64,000 bases of DNA from assembly GCA_946807835.1 (NCBI GenBank), contig OX327694.1, positions 8,630,001 to 8,694,000 on the forward strand, read 5' to 3'. The notes below the pieces were generated by a model. That model was not told the DNA's origin. It saw only the letters and a list, made by a program, of their open reading frames with translations, and ran no database searches. Shown here one piece after another: positions 11,086 to 22,655 of this stretch; the first letter of the stretch is position 1; each line of letters starts with the position of its first letter. A program made the translations under genes and the position numbers. Source of the stretch: Ailanthus altissimus. Lineage: Eukaryota > Streptophyta > Magnoliopsida > Sapindales > Simaroubaceae.

Positions 11086-14000
11086 CAATTTAATCATACA
11101 ATTAAGCTTTGTGGGTATGATGGATCTATAGAAGCTATTTGGTTTTTGGCAAAACAAAACCATTCAGCCAAATTAACAGGAGCATTTAGAATTCTATATT
11201 AAGGGCTCAAAAATAATATTAAAATTTTAATGACAGCACTCACATGGAAAAGGGACCGGCCAAACCATCCAGCAAACGTGCTAGGATTAAGAAGCCTGTG
11301 TCCAGAAAGATCCCAAGTATAATAAGTATAGTGCATGTGACAACAAATTCCCAGTTCTACATCCCCACTTAAAACAATCTCTGGAAGCTAAAAAGAATAG
11401 TATTATAAACAAAAAGACCGATAAAAGAGCAGGAAACAGCATACCTTCCTGCTTGGCAGTAGAATAAAATTTGTGGGTGCTGCATCACAGTTCCTTCACT
11501 AAGATCTTTGTCAAGGGTACTGACTAGAACAGGAATACTAGTGTAGAAAACATTATAAGCCATCAAGCTAACAGAATTGAAAAGACTAGTTCCAGATACA
11601 CCTGAAATAAATGAGAAACTGGAAGTGGTCTAGTGTCAGTACATCAGAAAGAATCAAGAACCTCAATTGCTTGGGAGAATCAAGACAAACAAAAGAGCAC
11701 GAAACATTGGAACTCACAAGATTTGGATGAAACATATGATAAGGGATTTATAGAATGAATACTGGGACAAAAATGCTGTGCGATTGTATGAATACCGCCC
11801 ATGCACAAGTATTAGTCTTTTTAGAAACCTGAATTCTGCAATCCAAGAAAGCATTCTCAAAATCTCACAAAACTTACTGTAAGGCAGAACAATTTTGTTT
11901 TTAAAGAATTATTTGGAAACAAAAAAATCCCTTCAGTCAACACATGTAAACACACAGCTTACTTCCAATACTATAGTCAGCTGCCCTTGCTGCCTGTAGT
12001 CCTTCTCTGCCACTAATGCCAACCCCAATATCAGCTTTCTGTATCATTCTAACATCATTCCCTCCATCCCCAATGGCCAATGTTCTATATTCACATGATT
12101 TTAAGAGCTCCACAAGCTGCAAAAAAAAATTAATTCATTAAATAATTATCCTTTCTTCACAGAAAAGGCACTGTAAACAAATACTTCAATCAATCTTCAT
12201 AATCTGTTATGAGAAATAATAGATGTCATAGTTTTTAGTGTAAAGTAGTAACTTCAGGAGTCAGTGATAAAAATTGAAAATCATAAAAAAAGAGAGAAAT
12301 TAATAACTCTTTCTTTTTTCTTAAAAGAGAGAGATGAAGGAGTCAAATAATGCATTCTGTTTGTACGATTCTAATATATTGACATTAGCAAAGTAGATGA
12401 GGTATTAGGGTCATGCAAGGTCACTCTTTGATATAGCCTTCCAAAGCCGCAAGCATATTTCAGAGCTCATTGATCTCCTTCACTTTTTTATCAGATAAAC
12501 TACATCAGTAACCATCCCAGAACTGGGAATAACTTCTTACTTTCTAGTTTAGCTAGGTATATGCTTTATCTGAATGTTTACTCCAATTTCCATACAAAAC
12601 TTAAGCGCCCCCCCCCAAAAAAAAGAAAAAAACAAAGAGAAAAGAGTGAGAATCTAGTCTCAATTTCATTTTTCATTTGTTAAATCAAATTTCATTTTAT
12701 GATCTACCACTTCATGCTTTCTCAATACATTCACTCCGATCCAATCCATGAATATCTCTCAAGACGCCAGTGGACAAATAAACTAAACAAATGGAAATAG
12801 ATTACGGCAAAGTAAATACAAATGTAACTTAAAACCTGACAAGGACAACCTGCGCTTTTTGTGATGGTGTCACGCGACAACATATGGCAGTCCTTGATAA
12901 TATTGCCAATTCAGTAAAAGCTTTTCGGTAATGCTTAAGAGCAATTTCAAGAGCCCAACCATCAACAAAAAGGCAAGGAAATGGGAAAATATTAGATGTA
13001 TTTATTATTAAGTACATATTGGGGGATTTAGAATCAAGATATCAGATTGGTTATTTATTTTAAGCAAAAGTCTAATGTTTTGAATTTAAGGATTCATTAC
13101 TTGCTCAAGTCAGATTTGGTTTCCATAAGTCTTAGGATAGGACCACTGTAAATAGGGCCTTAACTTTTGTTTTGAAATGACTTGGTTGATTATTGCGATA
13201 ATGAAAATTGGATTTTTCCCTCTACTTTCTGTGTGTTCCTCCCTTTTTTTTTCCCCCTTATAATCTGAATTTATGTTCCTTTTCTTGTTCTTTTCTACCC
13301 CATTCTTTCTGATTTCTTCTGTTTCCTACTTATTCGTTTACTCTGTCCTACATCATTGGATCACTGTATAGGTAACACAGGTATGACTGCACAATGCTTG
13401 TTATTATTTCACGCCATAATTCGGCAGTTAATGTTCATACAGGAAGCAATAACTTAATTTTTTTATAAGCAGCAGCAATAATTTGATTTGAAAAACTGAG
13501 ACAAATTTACAGAAAGATGATAAGACTGAGACAATAGCTTTCAAGATGAAGATGAACAAAGAAAAATCGCCAAATCTGGACCTACAATCAACCAGGTGTT
13601 TCAAGCTGTACCTTTGGTTCTGAAGTTGTTATTCTCATTGTTAGCAAAACTCTCTCCAAACTTCTACAAACTTCATCTTCAGTTTTGCCATCAATTAACA
13701 GAAGCTGACCCTTGGGCTTTGTCAAGCAGGTGGAGGCAGAGAACAACATTAATGACGCATGAATTTATTAGATGTGGAAAACAGCTTATTTGGAGATTCA
13801 TGTTTGACCTATTCCACCCAGAATTAACATGTCATGTGGTAGAATTACAATAAGAACATTATACAAGTACAACTTCTTAGCAATTTAAGACATAAAATAA
13901 CATTGACAGCGATAAAGGAAAAAAAAATCCATCTACCAGGAGAAATAAAATTGCATGAAAGAGCAATCTGTATTGCTGTATTTTGCTTGTCTCCTGTTAG

Positions 14001-14151
14001 CATCCAAAAATTAATTCCTGCTTTTCTAAGCGTTTCAATTGTTTCAGGCACACCATCCTGAAAAATTTTTGAAAACCAAAAAGCTAATATATGATACTTT
14101 GTCTAAATGCTACCAGGAAATAATATGGATTATAGAGTAGCATTTTCAATG

Positions 14152-14181
14152 CCACAACTGTGGCAATATCCACAGTTGTGG
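14152..14181. repeat. Perfect 12-bp inverted repeat (hairpin) at the broken end of exon 14
   Basis: CCACAACTGTGG, loop CAATAT, CCACAGTTGTGG. The hairpin begins immediately after the codons for LGV in exon 14 (minus strand), where ALA2 proteins continue with a conserved TAIEDRLQ segment. That segment is not readable here. Confidence 0.9.
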
Positions 14182-17118
14182 AACTCCAAGAACTTTGAGA
14201 TCATGTTCCAGTCGTTGACAGACCTCAGCTATCCTCCACTGCAGAAAATAGTGACTAGAGGAACTCAGATTGTTGATTCCCAAACACAGGCAGAATGTGC
14301 AAGAATAAGTAATAATTACGATAGACAAGATTACTGGATTGTACCCTTTACCTCCCTATCAATCAACGTGCTACTAGCCTTTTTAAACATCAAAGACCAC
14401 TCTTGATATTCATCTTCTCTTAATTCACGACAAGCCAAGCATAATGTACGTAGCCCCAATTGAGAATACTGTTCTACAGCTTCAACAAAACTCCTAGTTT
14501 GTTGCCCTGAAAAAATATTTTGGTATTATCAAATGTATGACCAATTTGTAGTAGCAGAAAATTCTCGAGGTGACCCTCAAGAATTTTCAGACAACAAAAA
14601 CATATAAATCACCTGAACAAATCAGCGAGATCAAGATCATAAACATTGGTAATATCCAGATTAACTATTGTTACTGATAACACTAATATATTGTTGTGAA
14701 CTTATTTAATTTATTGCAATCGCAGGATGTGTTTCACAAGAAGAGAAAGAAAGTAAACTAGGGATACCCAGGTTTTAAAGCTTATTAATAATTTTAATCA
14801 TTCAACAAGTTCAAATAATATTCAAATTTTAAATTTCATAAACATCATTTGTTCAAGAAAGGTCATACTTTTTTCCCTCTTGCTCAAATGTAAATGACTT
14901 TACCAGATATAAAAGACAAGAGAGAGAGATTCAAGAATAGGTTTACCAGAACGAGCGCAAGGGAAAATTGCTTCATCTGCGCCTTTTGACAGAAGGATAA
15001 TATTTCCATTCTGGCAATCTTTCACCACCACTGACATTCTTTTCCTATCAGAAGTGAACTCTAGAGTATCCAGTACTTCATACTGTATTACTGATGAGTT
15101 AAACCTGATCTCTGTAAAGTACCCAATTAAAAAAACTACGTCATTGTTTCCACTAACAGTTTCATCCTCTTCATAAAAGCCAAAAGCAGAGGACTTTTAC
15201 CAAGAATATTCGCGTTCTTGTTCACAAAAACCATATGCAACTGAGCAGCAGCATGAACAAGAGCTTCCTCATCCTGCGATTGTGCCTTGTACAAGATAGC
15301 TCCAGCTTTGCTACAGCAAGAAAGTTTTCAGAAAGATATTAACTGCATGTATTCCTAAAGAATCTTGAAATGAACCATATGTTATGACTTGAATTACACC
15401 TCAGTATCCAGGCTAGAATTCTACTGAAGAATAAGTTACTAGTACCTTTTAACAGGGATAACAGTATTACACACTGCCATGACCGTAAGAAACCTGATCG
15501 CATCAGGAGAACCACTGGCAATATCATTGAGCAGCCCCAAATCTGTGACAACAGTAAAGTAATCAGAAGCCAACTTTTATGTCTCACCAATAGCAATCCT
15601 CAAAGTAGTAATTGAATAGCATTAAAAAGTAAAATATGCATAAGCATGAGATGCACCAGACAACAAAGAAATGTATACACTAGCAGGGAGAAACTCAAGT
15701 ATATGTATCAATGTCTAACAGGCTGACTAATTCAACTTAGCAGCCTGGAAATGTCGTGGAAACGTAATTATCTAATTTCTAGAACACACAAAAGCATATA
15801 AAGCTAGAAAGTCGTTAGAATGATGAATGTGTAGTATTAACACTTGAGCAATTCAAACTAAGTTGAATTAATGTGTACAATAGCAATAAGAAACTCAAAG
15901 CATTAATATGAACTCTCAGGATGAAAAACTTTTAGCCACCACTTTATAGTACCATTTCCAAATAGATTCTCATTCCTACATCTAAATTCTATTTAAGGTA
16001 AGTCAACTAATAGAATTGATGGTGTTGGAGCTGTGATGAAAGACTGGAGCTTCACAGCAGACAGCAGTTTCAGAAAATCTACTAAATATTGGATATTGTT
16101 TGACTACAATAAGTAGGATGTGGCTCAGAAAATCTGCCCAAAGGTCAAAAAATGTTTACCTAAAATGTAACATCTAAACTTTCAGTAAAATAAAAACCAT
16201 AAATTAACTTTCTACCAAATAAAGTTTTGGATTTTTATCAAGCCAAACAAAAAAGAACCAGTCTTTGACTTAAGTAAACAAGGCATATATTCAAAGGAAG
16301 AATACTAACTCAAAATGCAGCACAGAAGAGTGAGAAAAGACAATCAACAATGTAGAATAGCTCCAAAAGAAAACAAAAAATTGACAATAACAAACCTTTC
16401 AAGGCGTCCCCACTCTCATTCCCATAGAAAATGCCATTGATACAACATCTTCTAAAGATCATCCTATTTTCAGTTAGGGTTCCAGTTTTATCAGTCAAAA
16501 TGTTTTCAACTTGTGCCAAATCCTCACTTATTGCTGTGCTGCCATACATAATAAATACCCCTTAACAATACTTGCAGAACAGAGCGATTTTTTAACCAAC
16601 ACAAATCAAGGCTCTTCAATCATTAATCTTACTTTGTTGCATGGGATGGTGTACCAGTTTCAGGGTCAATCATCTCCTTGTCCCAATCAATAAACTTTGC
16701 ATATAAACTCTTCACGAGATCCAAAGATACCTGCCACATAGAAGCAATTGAATTAGTGCGAAAGTAGACTAGATATGGAATTTGAAAAATCTATGATAAT
16801 ACATAACAAAGCTTCAAAACTGAAAATTGACAATTCTAACATTTAGCTTTAATCTATCACAATATAGCTGTAAAACCTAGAGAACCACTAGACCACTGCC
16901 CCCCAACCCAACTATTCAGTGACAGAGGATGACATTCTAACATTCATAAGTATTATGTCATCCACAGAAATAGTTAGCAAATATAATAAATATTTCTTCA
17001 TCTAACTATTTTTAGTGTTATGTTATTTCTTCAAACTAATTTATCTGACAACCGTCTAGGTATTCACAATAATGCATGAAATAAGAATATTTCTGACATT
17101 CTACTTTCACTAATGCTA

Positions 17119-17308
17119 TGCTTACATAGTTGGAATACAAAATTTGTATTCTAACTAACGTGGCATTTGATGTGTCCAATGTTGATTGGTATTGTATAAC
17201 TATTATATTAATAAAACTTAGAAAGTCAACAACTACCTGACAAATGGTAGTCACCAAATGGTACCACAATAGTTGGGATACAAACTTTGTATCCTAACTA
17301 TGTAAGTC
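17119..17308. mobile_element. Small MITE-like element with TA target duplication
   Basis: This 190-bp unit in the intron between exons 7 and 8 has terminal inverted repeats of nearly 40 bp, beginning GCTTACATAGTTGGAATAC on the left and the imperfect reverse complement on the right. TA flanks both sides (17117-17118 and 17309-17310). It has no coding capacity. The TA duplication suggests a Tc1/mariner-related MITE, though the ends do not match the usual Stowaway consensus I know. Confidence 0.65.
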
Positions 17309-19480
17309 TAACACTACTCTTCTACTTTATAGCTTCTCTTAGCTATAAAAATTGCATAATTCAATAGTCAACAACATAACCAACAAGAACTTCAACCTTT
17401 TAATGCATCAAAGCTCAGTTTAGTGATTTTGTTTTAGCGTGTGTTTTTGCAAGTCATTTTTCGGTGTGGCCTAGCTTCATAATCTTTTCATTCCTCCAAT
17501 CAGACTACGTTACATCCTAATGGTCATATACAGCAATGTGCAATGCACATTGACTCTTTAGATATACCTATTGTAGGATCAAAACATAAAAGGATAATCG
17601 CGCAAAACCATGTAAACCAAGACCTTCAAAAAACTTATATTATTAGAAAAATACCAAGCAGATTACCTTGATGGATATGGGTATCATGATGGAACAAAGA
17701 AGCTCAAACCGTAAAGGGATTACCAGCAGTTCATACCATGGACCTTCCTTTGGGTACAAAACATACCATTGCTACAAAAAAAAAAGCATATAAAAAATGT
17801 GGTATGTAATCAAAAGTCAACAATGCAATAAGATGGAAGTCTTTTAAGAGAACTATATCCCAGAACAAGTAATTCTAGGCTCAAGCTTTAGAGTTCATGG
17901 GGAGAAATATTCCAAACATTTGACACACTAAAACACTCATAAGGGAAAAAGAAAAAATTTCTTTGGGTTGTTAGTGATCCTCTTTGATTTTTAGATTCCA
18001 GGGTCTAACTTGTATTGTTTACATCCAATGTCTCTTAGGGCAGCATCCCCTCTTTTGGCATTTCTGATATTTTTGTCAAAAAGGAAAAGTTGTCATGAGG
18101 CAAGTTACCCTATCAGAATGAGTGGAACAATGACAACATCTATTATACAATAAAGATACAAGTTATATTAATCATTTCCAACAATGTGACTGCTAAAGAA
18201 ACACAAGCTCACAAATTATTACTAACCTTTCTTGCTTCTGTGTCCTTCCACACATTCCCAGCTATGCCTAGAACAATGACAACCACGATTTGGAAAACAA
18301 AAATAGCTCCAGTCAACTTGTCAATCATGGCATCAATGGCTGTAAGTTTTGGTTCAGGTATACCCCTGCTCATACCCAGCTTGGTTTCATTGCCTAGAAA
18401 AAATCGAACCAGAATTTAGCATTTGTCGCAACTGATATCAAGACTATCACTGTGATTGATAGAAGTCAGATCTTAGATTTTAGTTCTGCATCACATCTTT
18501 GCCAAAGAAGCATGCATAAGGTGAATACATTTTGCTTCCTAATCATTCAAGTTCAACCATTTTTCCTTTTGTACTATCCAACGTCTTTTTGCTTCTTCAA
18601 TAAATACCCTTTACAAGTACAAAATTTCTAAAATTAATGGGCTCAAAAAGAACAAACTAGTAATAAAACTTAATTATGACCCTGACATTTCAATTAAGTA
18701 GGAACTTGCCTGTGTAGACAGCTACTCCACATGCCCACTCTGTATTTTGCAAGTAGCATGACTGAAGAATTGTGTTTTTTATAGTCAAAGGGCACACATC
18801 ATTGTCAATAAAAGGTGGAAATAGGCGTAGATTTGCATCAAATCGTCTAATGTCCTTGTCTGGACTGGGACACTCAATAACACCCTGATCATAAGAGAAG
18901 AAACCATGAATTTCATGAGTTACCAGAAATACCAAGAATCTACCAAAAGACATATTGCCTTAATTTTGTGTAGCAATTCCGAATCTAATCCCATGCAAGC
19001 GGCAGGTATGACCCTTGTCTTTAGATCAGTTTCACCATCTACGGCTGCAGTCTGCAAAACATGTTACAATATTAGGGTCCTGTAGGACACAAGGTTAGCA
19101 TTGATGAGATCAAATATCAGGGTCCTGTTTGACTAGACTAAGAACTAAGGATTAGTAAAGTTAAAATATTTTGTGGATTGGGGAAAAAATTATGGTGAAA
19201 AATTAAAAATTTAAAAGTAAATAGAAAGAAAATAAACCATAACATTCAGAAAATTAATTGGGCAAAAGCTAGCCCAACAACTGCCCTGAGCTTTAATAAA
19301 TTTTAGGCTGGACTTTGTTCAGAGTTATAACACAGCACTTAGTTTGTGTTAACCTCAGAGTATGTTAGCTCTGCCCCAAGTCCACCAAGCAAGTAGTACT
19401 AGGACAGTAATATATTTATTACAAGGGAAAACACACGCAAAGACTCACTCCAAATGGCTGCTTGCATAATGTTTTGCGAT

Positions 19481-19634
19481 ATGGTTGGAGGTCAAATCAT
19501 TTTCATCTAACTAAAGATTAAGAAACTTGCAAAACTTGTACATACTGCCACCTTTACATGGTTGGAGGTCAAATCATTTTCATCTAACTAAAGATTAAGA
19601 AACTTGCAAAACTTGTACATACTGCCACCTTTAC
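19481..19634. repeat. Exact 77-bp tandem duplication beside exon 3 of the flippase locus
   Basis: Two identical 77-bp units, 19481-19557 and 19558-19634, begin ATGGTTGGAGGTCAAATC. The second unit abuts the donor site of exon 3 (GTTAGT on the minus strand at 19638), so the duplicated DNA is the 5' part of that intron. Identity of the units implies a very recent event. Confidence 0.95.
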
Positions 19635-21765
19635 TAACCTCTACATAGCAAACACCTTGTGGATCAGAAGTACCAAGCAAAACAAGATCACATGGCACTT
19701 CATCATTCTCACGAAGCCACACTATATTACCTACACGAATGTCCTGTGCTTGTATCTGCAAACGAATATCACCATTGAAATGGGAAGAGACAGATTTAAA
19801 ATTTAAGGATAAAGAAACAGTAAAGAAGTCAAAAGATTATTAACAGAAAAAACTGAATTCTTTCTATGCTTCTTTTTTTCTTTTAAGAGCGTGCAAGTCA
19901 ACTAGGTATCAGAAATTAAATGTTGAACAGCTTGAATAACTAATGCAAAAGAAGATTGAGAAAGGTTTCATACATGTTTTTTGATGCCAAGCTTAACAAC
20001 CCAGACTTCTTTCTCATTCGCTTTCTTGTCTGAGAGATATCTATTGTAATCATCCCAAGCTTCTTTTGAGGCTGAAACTGCGAATATAATAAGCGGACCC
20101 CATGTACTGGCAGGATTTACTGGAGTGATAAGTGACCACAGCTGGAGGCAAGCAATCAGCAAGAAGTACTGGTTCATGAAACGGCTGAAAAAATAGAAGT
20201 AAAACAATCAGAAAAGAAGGAAGTTAAGGGACAATAAAATAAATAAAGAGGGAAAAAAAATTTTGTCTGAGGAATGCATAGAAGATCTCTTTGGGCCTCA
20301 ATCTCAAAGGACGCTCAAGACACTCTGTTCTTCATTGCTAATCTTAATTGGGAAGGGTGCAGTCTTAGTTTGTTTTTGCTCTTCTTATTATTATGTAGTT
20401 TTTGCACAGTTATAATGTTCTATGTAGATGGATAAGGTTGTTTTGTATATCTCAAATTAGGGCTGTTTTTGATGCCCATGTGGACTTCTGGTTCACTGTT
20501 GCAACTCCGATTCTTTGTTGTCAATAAAAACTTTGCTTTGCTTCCTAACAGAAAAGGAAAGAAAAGAAAAGAAAATCATAGCAATTGTATGCATATACTC
20601 TAGACCTTTCCAATATGTAACTTGTGGTTTAGGAAGTTGCTACAGATGTAATGATAAAATTTGACAGAGAGAAAATAAGACAAGAAAATGTTGATATAGC
20701 AAAATACCCAGTTTTAAAGCCTTAACATTTGATGGTAGTATTATGGTGGTCGTTGCTATTCTCTCTTTGTTTGGCACTCTTTTGTTATTTTACTATCAAA
20801 AATAATATCATCATCACGTAGATTGTTAAATTTTGAGCGTAATGATGTCTCTAATGAGTCAATTAGCCACTTATCGCCAAATTTGCTGGTGATTGGTGGC
20901 AGTGGGCAGGTGCTTCTATTTTTTGTTTAAAAAAAAACTTAATTTTTTATTTTATAATTTATTAAATTATAAGACTAAAATATGTTATATAAATAAAAAA
21001 AATTAATAAATATATACTGATAATATATAAAAAAAGTATAAAATTAAATATGTTGCACATTAATAATTTTTATAAAACAATAATTTCAAACTAATAATAA
21101 AATATTATATTAAATATAATTTAAATATTAAGACAATAATAAAAATATATATTTTTATGGTTTTTGGATAATATTATGATAAAAAAAAAATTAGTGAGAG
21201 TATAATAGTCATTCAACTAGGTGAAAGTTAATCAAAATTATTGTAATAATTTGGTGAGGGTACAATCATTTTTAACTGGGTTAAACCATAACCAGTCAAC
21301 TAGGCAATACGACAAAAGAGAGTACAATTTCACATTTTTCTTTTAAAAAAGAAAATAGTGTGTTTGTCAAAATTTATGTAACAATGTCCTAAGTGGAAAC
21401 AAAGCTATGAACACAACAAATTTGGAGTAATATAACAATCAATTTATAAGCACCGAAGTTCTGAACAGAACAAAAATAGTTCCACACACTCTAAATAGTG
21501 CATATAAGTCCATGGACTTTTTTTTTCTTTTTTGTACTTTTTAAAAAATACGGTTTGGGGTTAAGGGAAGGGTGAGTATTTTGCTCAACAAATATACAAT
21601 GGAAATGAGAAACAATAAGATATATAGAATGAAAAAAAACCTGAACTGCTCCCATAGATTCTTGGGAAGGAAGTTCAGTAATGTATATTTTCTATTTGAT
21701 AAGTGGTTGTCGCAATAAAGATCTTGCGTTGCTTCATCGTCATTGATGTAAACGTATCGCTTCAT

Positions 21766-22655
21766 GCTGACCTAAAAGCAGATGACCATGGTCAAGACAT
21801 CCGTTCCAATCGCACCACAGTGCCCATTATCACTAAGGAGCCCTGTCAAAGAAATGAAATTCATAGTTTCATGCCATGTGAAGAGACAAAATTAGGAAAT
21901 AACTTGAGGCATCCATTAACCAGTGTCGCCAAAGACAAAGCACCAACAAACAAAAGAAATCAACTGCCACCAAAGATAGCAACAATAGCATGGAAATGTG
22001 CAAAAACTCAACCCAACTCAACTGAACCAACAGAGTAAAAGTAACTCAGCTGAGTTGAAATTTATGTTTTCTCATTCGACGTGAACACAATCATAAAAAA
22101 TTCAACAAAGAAACAGCTGAGTGAACGGTGAAGAGCCATTGCCAATTAAAAAAGAAAAATTCACTTAAAAGTCTATACAAAAACAAATGAAACAGCAAGA
22201 AGATGCACCAGATTATGATGTCATATGGATAAATTATTCAAATTCTCACTCGGTGAACACCAAGCTAGTTCAAGAACTTTCAAGCACTATGAATCAAAAA
22301 ATTCCACGATCAAATACCTTTCATCATTCCATTATACGCCAATCAACTAACGCAAACAAAGGCTAAGATCAGATTAAATTAGATCGAAATTCGAAGGAGA
22401 TTTAAAATAAATTAAATAAAAAAGAAAGAAGAAAGAGAGATCATATGCCGAGGCTGGGTCGTTATCTTTCGACTTTCGGGTTTTGGATTGAAGGCCGGAA
22501 GGGAAATTATTTGGTGGGAGATTTCGTCCGAGTCATAGCAGTAGCAGACAGAGGCCAAAATTATAACGTCCCTGCCCGCAAGCCGCACCGGGATTCACTG
22601 CCACATCACCAACTTCCATCATCAAAATGCCTTCGAAAAAAATGGGAGTTTTGAT
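21766..22655 (-). promoter_or_regulatory. Probable 5' UTR, first intron and promoter of the ALA2-like locus
   Basis: Upstream of the ATG at 21765 the minus strand reads TTTTAG then GTCAGC, which looks like an acceptor, so a non-coding first exon probably lies near 22440-22640, where base composition becomes GC-richer. The open frames on the plus strand here have no recognisable domain. Confidence 0.4.

Larger units (their letters stand above)
9425..14238 (-). other. ALA2-like locus: exons 14-24 (damaged half)
   Basis: Exons: 14238 to about 14183 (14), 14057-13937 (15), 13718-13612 (16, acceptor lost), about 12976-12839 (17, acceptor lost), 12116-11963 (18), 11835-11718 (19), 11618-11445 (20), 11295-11244 (21), 10270-10152 (22, shifted twice), 10074-9924 (23) and 9743-9425 (24, shifted once). 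Exons 15, 18-21 and 23 still read perfectly, so the damage is local and recent. These exons encode the rest of the nucleotide-binding domain, the hinge and the last six membrane segments. The stop TGA is at 9425-9427. Confidence 0.8.
9425..21765 (-). pseudogene. ALA2-like: ALA2-like P4-type ATPase (phospholipid flippase), apparently inactivated
   Basis: P4-ATPases are membrane flippases that move phospholipids to the cytosolic leaflet. Twenty-four exons can be placed in order by frame, splice sites and resemblance to Arabidopsis ALA2. The protein starts MKRYVYINDDEA. It has the phosphorylation motif DKTGTLTE (exon 9), the nucleotide-binding segment MLTGDKQN (exon 15), the hinge GDGGNDV (exon 18) and a C-terminal PVYEPLLSDSP. 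Exons 1-13 are clean. Later lesions are: a 30-bp hairpin and lost frame at the end of exon 14; exon 16 acceptor AA instead of AG; exon 17 acceptor and first codons missing; exon 22 needing three frames; and exon 24 shifted at about 9645. I infer a recent pseudogene. If the assembly is wrong at these sites it could be functional, but five independent errors are unlikely. Confidence 0.85.
14352..21765 (-). other. ALA2-like locus: exons 1-13 (intact half)
   Basis: Exons, high to low coordinate: 21765-21641, 20184-19974, 19755-19639, 19051-18959, 18884-18710, 18393-18227, 17771-17667, 16730-16633, 16538-16396, 15542-15446, 15310-15201, 15111-14947 and 14506-14352. All join in frame. Donors are GT except those after exons 4 and 5, which read AAG|GCAATA and ACAG|GCAAGT and are best explained as GC-AG introns. 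A TTTTAG just before the ATG suggests another intron in the 5' UTR. These exons encode the first transmembrane pair, the actuator domain (VDGETD), the next membrane pair, the phosphorylation site and much of the nucleotide-binding domain. Confidence 0.85.

Noticed and set aside
22445..22654. 69-residue frame on the plus strand near the flippase promoter
   Set aside because: Lies opposite the likely 5' UTR and has no recognisable features.
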